A DNA stretch of 64,000 nt from Neptunicoccus sediminis (lineage in GTDB: Bacteria; Pseudomonadota; Alphaproteobacteria; Rhodobacterales; Rhodobacteraceae). Below the pieces are notes generated by a model. It had not been told where the DNA came from, did not search any database, and saw only the letters and a program-made list of their open reading frames with translations. This document shows positions 1-9,073 of the stretch, piece by piece; within the stretch, counting starts at the first letter, position 1; every line of letters starts with the position of its first letter. Location: positions 372,001-436,000 of the forward strand of contig NZ_MDVX01000001.1 of assembly GCF_001719615.1 (NCBI RefSeq). The letters are read 5' to 3'. Position numbers and translations under genes: made by a program.

Positions 1-856
1 GCTCCATCCGCGTCACGATCCAGCCCACATAGGTACAGGCGCGCAACGCGATAAACAGGGGCAGATGGGTGATGTTGATAGCGCGTTCGGACTGGTAGCC
101 ATCGATCAATGCCGCTTGCAATGTCTCCGCATTTCCTTCCTCGCGGATGCGGAAAATCGTTGTGGCCAGTTCAAACAGCCGGAAGCCGTGACCGCTATCG
201 TCAAAGTCGATCAGATGCAGGTCGTTCCCGTCGATCAGGATATTCTCGCGCAGCAGGTCGGCGTGGATCAGACCGAAATCATGCTGCCCCTCCGCCAGTG
301 CAGTTGCAGCCTTCGCGCGAAAGCGCTCAAGCAGCGCTTTTTGCTCTGCCGTCAGGGTCGGATTTTCCCAGAACCGCCCCCAGAGCGGCGTCTCACCGAT
401 CAGACCTTCGGCATCCCAGGCCGGACGGGTGAACCCCTGTGGCGGTGTCCACGCATCAGAAGCCCCATGCATCCGCGCCATTGCCTGACCGAGCCTGTAA
501 AACGTGCCCTCCGGATCATCCAGATCAAGCGGCGTTCCATAGGCGCCCATCTGATGGCCGGGCAACCATGTCAGCAGATCGAATTGCGCGCCCTCTAACA
601 CTTGTAGATGGGCACCATCCGCGCCGGAAATCGGGCGGGACAGCGAAAGTCCGGCCCCGTCAAGGGCGTCCATCCACGCCAGTTCCGAGCGCAACTCCGC
701 GTCTGTGCGATAGCCACCACGGTGATGGCGCAGCGCATAGACCGCATCCGGCGTCGTCACGCGGTAGACGCGGTTTTCTCTCTCGGCCACCAGTTCGACA
801 GCGGTGGCATTTACATCCCAGCGGGCAATCGCCTGTTGCGCAAGCGTCTCTGTCAT
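1..856 (-). CDS. Small-molecule kinase, APH/choline-kinase fold (partial, C-terminus outside window)
   Basis: Translation of the minus strand from the ATG at 856 gives an aminoglycoside-phosphotransferase-fold protein that runs off the left edge. The catalytic loop HADLLRENIL (HxDxxxxN) and the metal-binding DFDDS motif are both readable. The ATG overlaps the stop of the upstream PLP enzyme (ATGA), so the two are translationally coupled. This fold phosphorylates hydroxyls of small amino alcohols or sugars. Next to a phospho-lyase-like enzyme, the best guess is a kinase making the lyase's substrate, as hydroxylysine kinase does in animals. Homoserine- or choline-type kinases remain possible. 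The kinase fold is seen directly; the substrate is inferred. Confidence 0.85.
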   Translation of the reverse strand, partial: MTETLAQQAIARWDVNATAVELVAERENRVYRVTTPDAVYALRHHRGGYRTDAELRSELAWMDALDGAGLSLSRPISGADGAHLQVLEGAQFDLLTWLPGHQMGAYGTPLDLDDPEGTFYRLGQAMARMHGASDAWTPPQGFTRPAWDAEGLIGETPLWGRFWENPTLTAEQKALLERFRAKAATALAEGQHDFGLIHADLLRENILIDGNDLHLIDFDDSGHGFRLFELATTIFRIREEGNAETLQAALIDGYQSERAINITHLPLFIALRACTYVGWIVTRME

Positions 857-2133
857 GGCTGCACATCCGTCAGCACCTGATCCAGCGTTTCCACCAGCAG
901 ATCCGCATTCTCGCGGGTGAATTGCAGGTTCGGTCTGATCTTCAGCGTGTTGTAATGGATGCCGATTTTGTTCAGCAGCACACCGCACTTGCGCAGTTCC
1001 TCAATCACCCGCAACAGATACTCTGTCGCAGGCGCTTTGGTGGCGCGATCTGTCACCAGTTCCGCCCCAAAGAACATGCCCCGCCCCCGCACATCGCCAA
1101 TGACAGGGTGTTTGGCGGCAAGCTCTTGCAGCCTGGCTTTGGCATAGGCCCCCACGTCGGCCGCCTGTTGCATCAGGCCCTCTTGTTCGATCACGTCCAG
1201 CACAGCCATTGCAGTGGCGCAGGACACGGGATTGCCGCCAAAGGTGTTAAAATAGCGGAAGGCTGTGCGGAATTTGTGCATGATCGCAGATGTTGTCACG
1301 ACACCCGCCACCGGATGGCCGTTGCCCATTGGTTTGCCAAGGGTCACAACATCGGGCGTAATCCCCTGATACTGATGCCCCCACATATGGCTTCCGGTGC
1401 GTCCGAAACCGGGCTGGACCTCATCCGCGATCAGGAGTCCTCCGGCATCGTGGACAGCTTTCAGCGTCGCATCAAGGAAACCAACGGGCAGATCGGGAAA
1501 ACCTTCATTGGCAAAGAACGGGTCGATCAGCAGGGCGGCAAACCCGTGGCCGCTCTCTTCCAGTTCGACAATCCTTGCCTGCACCTGCTCGGCAAAATAC
1601 GCCGCCGGATCATCCGAGGGCGGACGATAGCTGTCAGGGGCCGGTACATGTCGGATGTGACCCGATTTGCCGAACTTCGACGGGTTGGTAGTGGATAGGG
1701 CCGAAACTGCCGTGGTGTTGCCGTGGTAGGTGTGATCGGTGACGATGATCCCCGTTTTTCCAGTGACGGCCTCTGCCATGCGCAGGGCAACATCGTTGGC
1801 CTCTGACCCCGTGCAACACAGCAGCGCAGTGTTCAGCGGATCGTCAAAGGTCGCTGTCAGCCTTTCCGCATAATCGACAATACCTTCGTGCAGATAGCGG
1901 GTGTGGGTATTCAGTGTCGCCGCCTGATCGCACATGGCTTTGACCACATGAGGGTGGCAATGGCCCACATGGGGGACATTGTTGTAACAGTCGAGGTATT
2001 TCTTGCCGTCATGGTCCCAGACCCAGACGCCTTCCCCTTTCACCAGATGAACAGGCTCTTCGTAAAAGGTGGACATGTTGGGCCCAAGAACGGCATCACG
2101 GCGGGCGAGGAGAGACTTGCTGAGCGGGTTCAT
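853..2133 (-). CDS. Class III PLP enzyme, ethanolamine-phosphate / 5-phosphohydroxylysine phospho-lyase-like
   Basis: This is a 426-residue fold-type I class III aminotransferase-family protein. PLP lysine K267 lies in TLGKPMGNGHP, and GSEAND and DEVQPGFGRTG are present. Blocks such as YLDCYNNVPHVGHCHP, NTHTRYLHEGIVDYAERL and YFNTFGGNPVSCA closely follow the vertebrate phospho-lyases ETNPPL/PHYKPL rather than ordinary omega-transaminases. Those enzymes eliminate phosphate and ammonia from a phosphorylated amino alcohol and yield an aldehyde. The kinase (downstream) and aldehyde dehydrogenase (upstream) fit that chemistry. I chose the ATG at 2133 because it overlaps the preceding TGA as ATGA, the pattern of this operon. 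An in-frame ATG at 2145 is an alternative, and neither has a clear ribosome-binding site. A plain aminotransferase cannot be excluded. Confidence 0.8.
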   Translation of the reverse strand: MNPLSKSLLARRDAVLGPNMSTFYEEPVHLVKGEGVWVWDHDGKKYLDCYNNVPHVGHCHPHVVKAMCDQAATLNTHTRYLHEGIVDYAERLTATFDDPLNTALLCCTGSEANDVALRMAEAVTGKTGIIVTDHTYHGNTTAVSALSTTNPSKFGKSGHIRHVPAPDSYRPPSDDPAAYFAEQVQARIVELEESGHGFAALLIDPFFANEGFPDLPVGFLDATLKAVHDAGGLLIADEVQPGFGRTGSHMWGHQYQGITPDVVTLGKPMGNGHPVAGVVTTSAIMHKFRTAFRYFNTFGGNPVSCATAMAVLDVIEQEGLMQQAADVGAYAKARLQELAAKHPVIGDVRGRGMFFGAELVTDRATKAPATEYLLRVIEELRKCGVLLNKIGIHYNTLKIRPNLQFTRENADLLVETLDQVLTDVQP

Positions 2134-3614
2134 AACTGTATCCATGCCGTTTTCAGGTTGGTGTATTTATCCAGCGCGTGAAGTGATTTGTCCGAACCGT
2201 TGCCCGATTGTTTATGACCTGTCAGCGGCACGGTGTTATCCGGCCCGCCGTAGGTGTTCACATGGACAACGCCCGCATTGATCGCCCCGATCATGCGATG
2301 GGCGCGGGACAGATTGGCGGTCCAGACACCAGCCGCGAGGCCAAGTTCGCTGTCATTGGCAAGCTGTACCGCTTCTTCTTCCGTTTCAAACGGCGTTACC
2401 GCCAGAACCGGCCCGAAGACTTCCTTGCGGAACACGGTGTTGGATGGGGTTACGCCGGACAGGATAGTTGGCGCCATATAGCTGCCGCCAGTGTCTTCAA
2501 GAATACGCTTGCCGCCTGTGACGCATTCCGCGCCCTCGTTGATTGCGGCTTGCGTCAGGCGCAGGTTTCCGGCCAGTTGGGTTTCCGAATTGACCGCGCC
2601 AATCTGGGTGTTCAGGTCCAGCGGATCACCAACCTTAAAGGCTTCGGCGTGGGTTTTCAGCGCGGCCACAAAATCATCGCGGATGCTGCGTTCGACCAGC
2701 AGGCGGGACGCGGCCACACAGACCTGCCCTGCATTGCGAAAGATGCCGCCGGCGGAAACTGCCGCCGCTTTGTCGAGATCCGGCGCATCGGCAAAGACCA
2801 CATTCGGGGATTTCCCGCCCAGTTCCAGATAGACCCGTTTCAGGTTCGACTGGGCCGATGCCTCCAGCAGCTTGCGCCCCGTCATCCCCGATCCGGTAAA
2901 GGCCAGAACATCCACGTCCATAGACCGTGCCAGCGCATCCCCCGCGATCCGGCCATCGCCGGTGATGACGTTCAGCACACCCGCAGGCAGACCGGCGCCC
3001 GCGGCGATTTCAGCCAGCCGCAGCAGCGACAGGGATGCAGTCTCAGCCGGTTTCACTACGATGGAATTGCCCGCTGCAATAGCAGGGGCGATTTTCCACG
3101 CGCCGATCATCAGCGGGAAGTTCCAAGGGATGATCGCACCGACCACGCCAACAGGTTCGTAATGCACCAGACCCAGCGTGCCGGGGGCGGTTGGGGCAAT
3201 TTCGCCCGGTATCTTGTCGATGGCCTCGGCGTAATAGCGGAAGGTTGCAGCGGCGGAACCGGCCTCGGCCTTGTAAGCCATGGCAAATTCCGTGCCGTTG
3301 TCGCGGATGCCAAGCACCGACAGCGCCAGCGCATCGGCCTCAATCGCGTCGGCCACGGCAAAGAGGATCTTCTTGCGGGCAGCAGGGGCCAGTCGGGACC
3401 AGCGCCCGTCGTTAAAGGCCGTGCGGGCAGAGGCCACGGCCATATCCACCTCGGCCGAAGTGGCGTTGGCAATCGTGGTCAGTTGCGCACCGTCAATCGG
3501 AGAGGTCACAACCATCGGTTCGGCAGACCCTTGCACGGGCGCGTTGTCGATGAACAGGGATTGCGGCGCTAGGGTTTCACGCCGCAGCGCGTCAATTTGC
3601 GTTTGTGTGGTCAT
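2130..3614 (-). CDS. NAD(P)+-dependent aldehyde dehydrogenase
   Basis: A 494-residue ALDH-superfamily enzyme of normal length. Visible active-site elements are N165 in PWNFP, E264 in LELGGKSPN and the nucleophile C299 in GQVCVAASR, plus the FTGS cofactor loop near 240. It resembles PuuC/AldB-type dehydrogenases that oxidise amino- or short-chain aldehydes to acids. Its ATG overlaps the tctA stop (ATGA) and its stop overlaps the next ATG, so it sits in the middle of a tight operon. Context suggests that it oxidises the aldehyde released by the neighbouring phospho-lyase-like enzyme (acetaldehyde or 2-aminoadipate semialdehyde), which is an inference. The start at 3614 is preferred over the ATG at 3644, which lies inside tctA. 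Confidence 0.92.
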   Translation of the reverse strand: MTTQTQIDALRRETLAPQSLFIDNAPVQGSAEPMVVTSPIDGAQLTTIANATSAEVDMAVASARTAFNDGRWSRLAPAARKKILFAVADAIEADALALSVLGIRDNGTEFAMAYKAEAGSAAATFRYYAEAIDKIPGEIAPTAPGTLGLVHYEPVGVVGAIIPWNFPLMIGAWKIAPAIAAGNSIVVKPAETASLSLLRLAEIAAGAGLPAGVLNVITGDGRIAGDALARSMDVDVLAFTGSGMTGRKLLEASAQSNLKRVYLELGGKSPNVVFADAPDLDKAAAVSAGGIFRNAGQVCVAASRLLVERSIRDDFVAALKTHAEAFKVGDPLDLNTQIGAVNSETQLAGNLRLTQAAINEGAECVTGGKRILEDTGGSYMAPTILSGVTPSNTVFRKEVFGPVLAVTPFETEEEAVQLANDSELGLAAGVWTANLSRAHRMIGAINAGVVHVNTYGGPDNTVPLTGHKQSGNGSDKSLHALDKYTNLKTAWIQL

Positions 3615-5095
3615 TGATTTTCCGTGGAGTTGCGATCCTTCCACATGCGCCAGGCATGAGAGCCAAGCACGACGAGGATCAGAAGAAACAGGATAAAGGC
3701 GATGGGACGGTCGATCATATCAAACGGGGTTTTGACCCGCATCATCGAGGTGCGCAGTTTCGCCTCCATGATGCCGCCCAGAACCATGCCCAGAATGATC
3801 GGCACAATCGGCAGGTTGAGCCGTTTCAGGATGAACCCGAACACACCGAAACCGGCAGCAATAGCGCAGTCGATGGTAGAATTGCGCAAGGAATATACGC
3901 CGACAAAAGACAGGGTCAGAATGATGATGCCCAAAAAGCGGGTCGGAATCTGGATGATCTTCAGCAGCAGGTTGGTCGAAAACAGCAGGAATATTACCAC
4001 CATCACGTTCAGCACCAGAAGCGCGATGTATAGCGCGATGACAAAATCCATCTGGTTCTGGAACAACTGCGGACCGGGCACAACATTATGCACATAAAAC
4101 ACGGACAGCATCATCGCCGTCAGCGCCTCGCCCGGAATGCCAAGCGCCAGCAACGGTATCATCGCTGCGGCGGGTACGGCATTGTTCGACGCTTCGGAGG
4201 CGATCAAACCTTCGGGTGCGCCGTTGCCAAACAACTCCGGCGTTTTCGATCCGCGCCGGGCGGCGGTGTAGGACATGAATTGCGCGGTAAATTCCCCGAC
4301 ACCCGGGATCATCCCCATCAGTACCCCGAAAGAGGCACTGACACTGGCCACCCGTTTGTGGCGGAGCAGTTCCTTAAAGCCTTGGAACAGATCGCCGGAC
4401 AATGTGCCGGTGCGTGGGGCGCGGTTCTTGTCCACCAGCAGAACGATGGCTTGGGAAATGGCGAATAGCCCCAGCACGACCACGATCAGATCAACGCCGC
4501 CGGACAGCCAGCTTTGCCCGAAGGTGTAGCGTTTGGAATACTGGATCGGCTCTAGCCCGATGGTGTTCAGCCAGATGCCGAAACAGGCCAAAGCACCCGC
4601 AATCAGGATCTGCCCGCGATGGGCCAGCACCACCAGAATGATGCCGAGCAGCGAGGCGAGGAAAATCTCGCGGCTGCCGAAATGGGGGGCGATCGCGGCC
4701 AGTACGGGGGACAGGAAGATCAGGCAGACCACTGCAAAGACGCCGCCGAAAAAGCTGGCGGAATAGGCCAGCGACAGGGCGCGGCGGCCCTCGCCCCGTT
4801 GGGTCATCGGATAGCCGTCATAGGTGGTCAGTGCGTTGACCGCAGTGCCCGGTGTGTTCACCAGAACGGCAGGTATCGCGCCGCCATACATGGAACTGCC
4901 GTAAATCCCCAACAGCGCGGTCAGGCCGACGATAGGATCAAGCGAAAAGGTCGCCGGAAGCAGGATGGCAATCGCCACCGCAGCGCCCACACCGGGAATA
5001 GCGCCGATAATGACGCCTCCGACAGAGCCGACGACAAGGGCGATCAGGACATCCCAGCGGGCGAGAATGTCAAAGCTGGAGAGAAGCAGGTCCAT
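3611..5095 (-). CDS. tctA: Tripartite tricarboxylate transporter, large permease TctA
   Basis: A 494-residue, very hydrophobic protein with about 11-12 predicted membrane segments. It has the two glycine/proline loops characteristic of TctA: GAIPGVGAAVAIAILLP near residue 32 and MGMIPGVGEFTAQF near 260. It forms the main channel of a TTT system together with TctB and the periplasmic TctC encoded just upstream. One base separates it from the tctB stop, and ATGA overlap couples it to the aldehyde dehydrogenase. TTT systems import carboxylates and in some cases acidic or other amino acids. The substrate here is unknown but should be whatever the downstream enzymes degrade. Confidence 0.95.
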   Translation of the reverse strand: MDLLLSSFDILARWDVLIALVVGSVGGVIIGAIPGVGAAVAIAILLPATFSLDPIVGLTALLGIYGSSMYGGAIPAVLVNTPGTAVNALTTYDGYPMTQRGEGRRALSLAYSASFFGGVFAVVCLIFLSPVLAAIAPHFGSREIFLASLLGIILVVLAHRGQILIAGALACFGIWLNTIGLEPIQYSKRYTFGQSWLSGGVDLIVVVLGLFAISQAIVLLVDKNRAPRTGTLSGDLFQGFKELLRHKRVASVSASFGVLMGMIPGVGEFTAQFMSYTAARRGSKTPELFGNGAPEGLIASEASNNAVPAAAMIPLLALGIPGEALTAMMLSVFYVHNVVPGPQLFQNQMDFVIALYIALLVLNVMVVIFLLFSTNLLLKIIQIPTRFLGIIILTLSFVGVYSLRNSTIDCAIAAGFGVFGFILKRLNLPIVPIILGMVLGGIMEAKLRTSMMRVKTPFDMIDRPIAFILFLLILVVLGSHAWRMWKDRNSTENQ

Positions 5096-5096
5096 A

Positions 5097-5615
5097 TCAG
5101 AAGTTCAGAATCATAAAGTTGCGCAATCCGTCTGGCAGATACTCATAGAGCGCGCCTCCGGGGATTTTCACGCCGAGAAGTGTCTTGAAGATCACCACAA
5201 TCGCCACACCGGAGGCAGCCGCCCAGCCCAGCATGGCCGGACCGCGATACCCCATGCGCAGAGCAAGGAGGAAGGTGAAGAGAACGGTGCTCGGCAGATA
5301 GCCCAGACGCGGGACCAGCACCACATAGACCATGAACCAGCCGACAAACTCCAGCGCGCGCAGCCAGATCACGACCTCATTACCAAGGCCGGCTTTGGCC
5401 CGCTGGCGCATGTGGGTTAAAAGATGCAGGCCAGTGAAGCCCACCATGCCAATCACGCCCACACCGGGCCAGAAAGCGGGCTGTGCAAAGAGTTTCCCCT
5501 TGGCAGAAAATTTGGCCTGCTCCCCGATCTGGCTCAGCAGAAAGGCAGAGGCTACGAAGAGCAATCCGACAAACAGCATCTCTCCGGGTTTGGCTTTATT
5601 CGGTTCGGCGCTCAT
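5097..5615 (-). CDS. tctB: Tripartite tricarboxylate transporter, small permease TctB
   Basis: A 172-residue protein with four hydrophobic segments, near residues 13-28, 46-63, 83-103 and 120-145, which is the size and topology of TctB. Sequence conservation in this family is weak, so the call rests mainly on topology and on its position between tctC and tctA. It ends one base before the tctA ATG. About 70 bases separate it from the tctC stop, leaving room for a processing or attenuation site that lets the binding protein be made in excess. Confidence 0.88.
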   Translation of the reverse strand: MSAEPNKAKPGEMLFVGLLFVASAFLLSQIGEQAKFSAKGKLFAQPAFWPGVGVIGMVGFTGLHLLTHMRQRAKAGLGNEVVIWLRALEFVGWFMVYVVLVPRLGYLPSTVLFTFLLALRMGYRGPAMLGWAAASGVAIVVIFKTLLGVKIPGGALYEYLPDGLRNFMILNF

Positions 5616-5685
5616 CGGTTTGTCTCCGTCAGGTGCAAAAGGACCGGCCCGAACGGGGGCCGGTCCGTGTCAGTTTGGCGAACGC

Positions 5686-6627
5686 TTATTCCACCATACC
5701 GTTGAGTGTTTGCAGTTTGCCGGTGTCTGTTTCGATCCGCGCAGCGGATGTTTCGGCATCCTGCCAGTAAACTGCAGCGCCGGTTTCAGCGGCCAGTTTC
5801 TGGGCGCGCTCGGACATCATGGTTTTCTTGGCAACCGCAATGATCTTTTCGCGCACGTCCTGCGGGGTGTCTTTGGTCACAAACAGACCGTTCCACAGGG
5901 AAATCCCGAGGTCGCCGTTCACTTCACCCATGGTTGGCGCGTCAGACACTTGTGGAATACGCTCGTCCGTCATGGTGGCCAGCACGGTGATGCTGTCGAG
6001 ACAGGGCAGAACCAGCTGCAAAGTGGTGTTGACGACATCCGCATCGCCAGAGGCCAGCGTGTTGCAATCAAGCGCATCAAATGCGGCTTCGGAGCCCCAT
6101 TCAAAACCGGCTGTTTTTGCATAGGCCAGCGACACTTTGGTCGGGATCAGCGGCGCACCGAAATGCCCCAGCGCCAGATCGTTGGACTTGGCATGTTCGG
6201 CCATTTCCTCAACCGTTTTGAACGGCGCGTCACCGGATGTTGCCAGCACAAACGGATAGGTCAGGAAAATACCCAGCGGGTCGAATTTTGCCGGTGTCAG
6301 TTCGTCGATGCCGATTTCATGACCGATCAGCGGAACGCCAATCACGAAAGAGCCGATGGTGTAGCCGTCCGCAGGGGCGGTTGCCACGTCAATTGCACCG
6401 GGAAAGGGGCCGCCGCCGCCGCCCGGTTTGTTCACAACAGCCGCTGCCACGCCGTATTCCTTTTGGAAATCTTCAGCGATCATGCGGGTCAGAACGTCTT
6501 CCAGATCACCCGGAGGCCACGGCACGATGAAGTTAACCGGCTTTTCGGGGTATTCCGCCAGTGCAGGTGTGCCAAAAGCGGCAGCCGTCAGAGCAGCCGT
6601 GGCTGCTGCGGTAAGAAAATATTTCAT
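5686..6627 (-). CDS. tctC: TctC/Bug-family periplasmic solute-binding protein
   Basis: A 313-residue exported binding protein. The first 24 residues form a signal peptide ending in PALA, followed by EYPEKPVNFIVPWPPG, the classic start of a mature Bug/TctC protein. NKPGGGGG near residue 80 is the conserved glycine loop of the ligand site. The ATG at 6627 has a good AGGGAG ribosome-binding site about 8 bases upstream; the ATG 51 bases further upstream would spoil the signal peptide. It is the first gene of the minus-strand operon and faces the IclR regulator. The ligand cannot be read from sequence. Confidence 0.94.
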   Translation of the reverse strand: MKYFLTAAATAALTAAAFGTPALAEYPEKPVNFIVPWPPGDLEDVLTRMIAEDFQKEYGVAAAVVNKPGGGGGPFPGAIDVATAPADGYTIGSFVIGVPLIGHEIGIDELTPAKFDPLGIFLTYPFVLATSGDAPFKTVEEMAEHAKSNDLALGHFGAPLIPTKVSLAYAKTAGFEWGSEAAFDALDCNTLASGDADVVNTTLQLVLPCLDSITVLATMTDERIPQVSDAPTMGEVNGDLGISLWNGLFVTKDTPQDVREKIIAVAKKTMMSERAQKLAAETGAAVYWQDAETSAARIETDTGKLQTLNGMVE

Positions 6628-6680
6628 ATGGGACTCCCTGTCCGATGTCTTGTGTTCCAAGTCATGACCGTGGATCACTA

Positions 6681-6698
6681 TTCAATCCATCGGTTGAA
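6681..6698. promoter_or_regulatory. Candidate IclR operator in the tctC / iclR intergenic region
   Basis: A quasi-palindrome with perfect outer arms TTCAA and TTGAA around an 8-base centre whose inner positions are also partly symmetric. It lies between the divergent tctC operon and the IclR gene, where IclR-family repressors usually bind. Binding by this particular IclR is inferred. Confidence 0.45.
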
Positions 6699-6767
6699 AT
6701 AATGATTGCTTCAAAGCTGGAACGGTGTCAAACAAAAAACGATGCAGTTGCAACGATGGGATGACTG

Positions 6768-7541
6768 ATGAGCACAGTTGAGAAGGCATTGGAGATACTG
6801 GACCTGTTCCACACAGCCCGTCCCTCAGTGGGTCTGTCAGAGGCCGCGCGGCTGCTGAACCGCGATAAAGCCACGGTGCAACGCTATCTGAGCGCACTGG
6901 AATCCCAAGGTTTTCTGGAACAGGATCCGCTGAGCAAAGCCTATCATCTCGGCCCGGCCGTAACCCGTCTGGCTTCTGTGCGAAATCTGACCTATCCGGT
7001 TGAAGTCGCAGTAAAAAACGTGCTGTCGGATTTGGTGCAAAAGACCGGCGAGACGGCCCATCTCAGCCATCATCAGAAAGCCGGGTTAAGTGATGTCGCC
7101 ATTGTCGAGACCTCTTTGAATGCCACAAGGGTCTATATCGAGCCTGCGGATATTCTGCCCTATCACGCGACAGCCTCGGGCGTGGCCTATCTGAGCGCGG
7201 TAGAACCGGCGCGGCTTGACAGTCTTCTGGACCAGTCTTTCCGACGCTACACCGACACCACCCCCATTTCCCGCGAATCAGTCATGACGCTTGTAGAGCA
7301 GGCAAAGGCATCGGGCTTTGCGCTGATGCTGGGGACTTTTGATCATGACGTGGTTGGTATGGCCGCACCGGTTTTCAACCATCTTGATGCCGTCTGCGGA
7401 TCAATCGCAGTGGCAACGCCGCTGTCCCGGTTTGACGACAAGGCCAGAGACACGATTGCCCTTCACCTGCGCGACTCCGCGCAAGCCATTTCCAGAATTT
7501 ACGGTGCACGGCGGCAGCCAGCACTCGACGCGGCCGAATAG
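6768..7541 (+). CDS. IclR-family transcriptional regulator
   Basis: 257 residues: an N-terminal winged helix-turn-helix (about 5-65, with GLSEAARLLNRDKATVQRYL as the recognition region) followed by the IclR effector-binding domain. It is divergent from the tctC operon and in the same direction as the following aminotransferase, 53 bases downstream. It therefore probably controls both units in response to the imported substrate or a pathway intermediate. Normal length, no defects seen. Confidence 0.93.
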   Translation: MSTVEKALEILDLFHTARPSVGLSEAARLLNRDKATVQRYLSALESQGFLEQDPLSKAYHLGPAVTRLASVRNLTYPVEVAVKNVLSDLVQKTGETAHLSHHQKAGLSDVAIVETSLNATRVYIEPADILPYHATASGVAYLSAVEPARLDSLLDQSFRRYTDTTPISRESVMTLVEQAKASGFALMLGTFDHDVVGMAAPVFNHLDAVCGSIAVATPLSRFDDKARDTIALHLRDSAQAISRIYGARRQPALDAAE

Positions 7542-7594
7542 GCCAGACCCGTAACCGACGCCCCGTGCGGGCACTTCCATGAAGGACCGGAAAG

Positions 7595-8947
7595 ATGAAA
7601 GACGAAAACTTCCTCAAAGAAAACAACGCTCGCCATATGTGGCATCCGATGGCGCATCCGGGCGGACAACAGGACAATCCACCCGCGATTATCACCGGCG
7701 CTTCGGGCGTGAAAATCACCGACATCGACGGACATGAAACCATTGATGCTGTTGGCGGGCTTTGGAATGTGAACCTCGGCTATTCCTGCGATCCGGTAAA
7801 AGAAGCGATCACCAAGCAGTTGGAGCAGCTTCCTTATTATTCCGCTTTTGCCGGTACGTCGAATGATGCCGCGATTGAACTGTCCTACATGCTACGGGAG
7901 TTCTTTCAACCCGAAGGCATGGGGCGTGCGTTCTTCACCAGCGGTGGATCTGATTCCGTTGAAACCAGCCTGCGTCTGGCCCGTCAGTACCACAAAATCC
8001 GTGGCGAGACCCAGCGCACCAAATTCCTGAGCCTTAAAAAAGGTTATCACGGCACCCATTTCGGCGGCGCTTCGGTGAACGGGAACAACCGTTTCCGCAC
8101 TGCCTATGAACCGCTGCTGCCGGGCTGCCGCCACCTGCCGGCGCCCTATACCTACCGCAACCCCTACAATGAAACCGATCCTGCGAAACTGGCGCAACTG
8201 ATCCTGCAAGCCGCAGAAGACGAGATCGCATTTGAGGGCGCAAACACAATTGCCGCCTTCATTATGGAACCGGTTCTTGGCGCCGGTGGTATCATGGTTC
8301 CCCATGAATCCTTCATGCCCGGCATGCGCGAAATCTGTTCCCGCCACGGTATCCTGATGATCGCGGATGAGGTGATTACCGCCTTTGGCCGCACAGGCGA
8401 CTGGTCCGGTTCCCGCCACTGGGGCGTGCAGCCCGATATGATGTGTACGGCCAAGGCGATTACCAACGGCTATTACCCGTTCGGGGCCTGCATGATTGCC
8501 GAAGGCATGGCCGAAGTATTTGAGAAATCCGGTCCCGAAGGATCTATCGGCCACGGCTACACCTATTCCGCCCATCCGGTCGGCGCGGCGGCTGCGATTG
8601 CCTGTCTGAAAGAAACGCAACGTCTGGACGTGCGGGAAAACGCCGCCGCCCGTGGGACGCAGATGTTTGAAGGCGTGCAACGTCTGAAGGAAAAACACAG
8701 CGTGATCGGTGACGTGCGCGGGGGCCACGGCTTGATGACTGCGATCGAGTTCGTTTCCGACCGCGAGAGCAAGAAACAGATGGCACCGGACTTTGGCGCG
8801 AAAGTTGCCAAGGTTGCCTATAAAAACGGCGCGATGCTGCGGGTTTCGGGCGCAAATATCCTGTTGTCCCCGGGTTTGGTGATTACCGAAGCCGAAGTGG
8901 ACACCATTCTGAACGCGGTAGATGCCGGTATCACAGCGGCGGGCTAG
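7595..8947 (+). CDS. Class III (omega) aminotransferase
   Basis: A 450-residue PLP-dependent transaminase with a normal class III layout. GGSDSVE near 117, DEVITAFGRTG near 258 and the Schiff-base lysine K287 in TAKAITNGYYP are all present. It belongs to the omega-amino-acid/diamine:pyruvate transaminase group (beta-alanine, putrescine, taurine-type substrates). It is distinct from the phospho-lyase-like enzyme at 0.9-2.1 kb. It lies just behind iclR, ends in a strong terminator, and so probably belongs to the IclR regulon. Taurine:pyruvate aminotransferase is a tempting call with xsc in the window, but xsc is 7 kb away and the sequence does not look specifically like Tpa. Confidence 0.88.
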   Translation: MKDENFLKENNARHMWHPMAHPGGQQDNPPAIITGASGVKITDIDGHETIDAVGGLWNVNLGYSCDPVKEAITKQLEQLPYYSAFAGTSNDAAIELSYMLREFFQPEGMGRAFFTSGGSDSVETSLRLARQYHKIRGETQRTKFLSLKKGYHGTHFGGASVNGNNRFRTAYEPLLPGCRHLPAPYTYRNPYNETDPAKLAQLILQAAEDEIAFEGANTIAAFIMEPVLGAGGIMVPHESFMPGMREICSRHGILMIADEVITAFGRTGDWSGSRHWGVQPDMMCTAKAITNGYYPFGACMIAEGMAEVFEKSGPEGSIGHGYTYSAHPVGAAAAIACLKETQRLDVRENAAARGTQMFEGVQRLKEKHSVIGDVRGGHGLMTAIEFVSDRESKKQMAPDFGAKVAKVAYKNGAMLRVSGANILLSPGLVITEAEVDTILNAVDAGITAAG

Positions 8948-8974
8948 GTCCCGTCCGACGATCCGCTGCTACAG

Positions 8975-9007
8975 GGTTGGCCGCCACCACTTGGGCGGCC
9001 AGCCTTT
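8975..9007 (+). terminator. Rho-independent terminator after the omega-aminotransferase
   Basis: An 11-bp GC-rich stem (8975-8985 with 8994-9004, one G-U pair), an 8-base loop and a short T tract. It separates the iclR-aminotransferase unit from the alkane monooxygenase gene. Confidence 0.7.
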
Positions 9008-9073
9008 CCCACCGTTTGAATTGTGTGTTCCCGTGTTTCGTGCGAGATTGCGAAAAAAAACACCGGAGCATTC

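Noticed and set aside
7595-8947. Taurine:pyruvate aminotransferase feeding xsc
   Set aside because: The gene is 7 kb from xsc, tied to iclR, and its sequence matches general omega-transaminases rather than Tpa.
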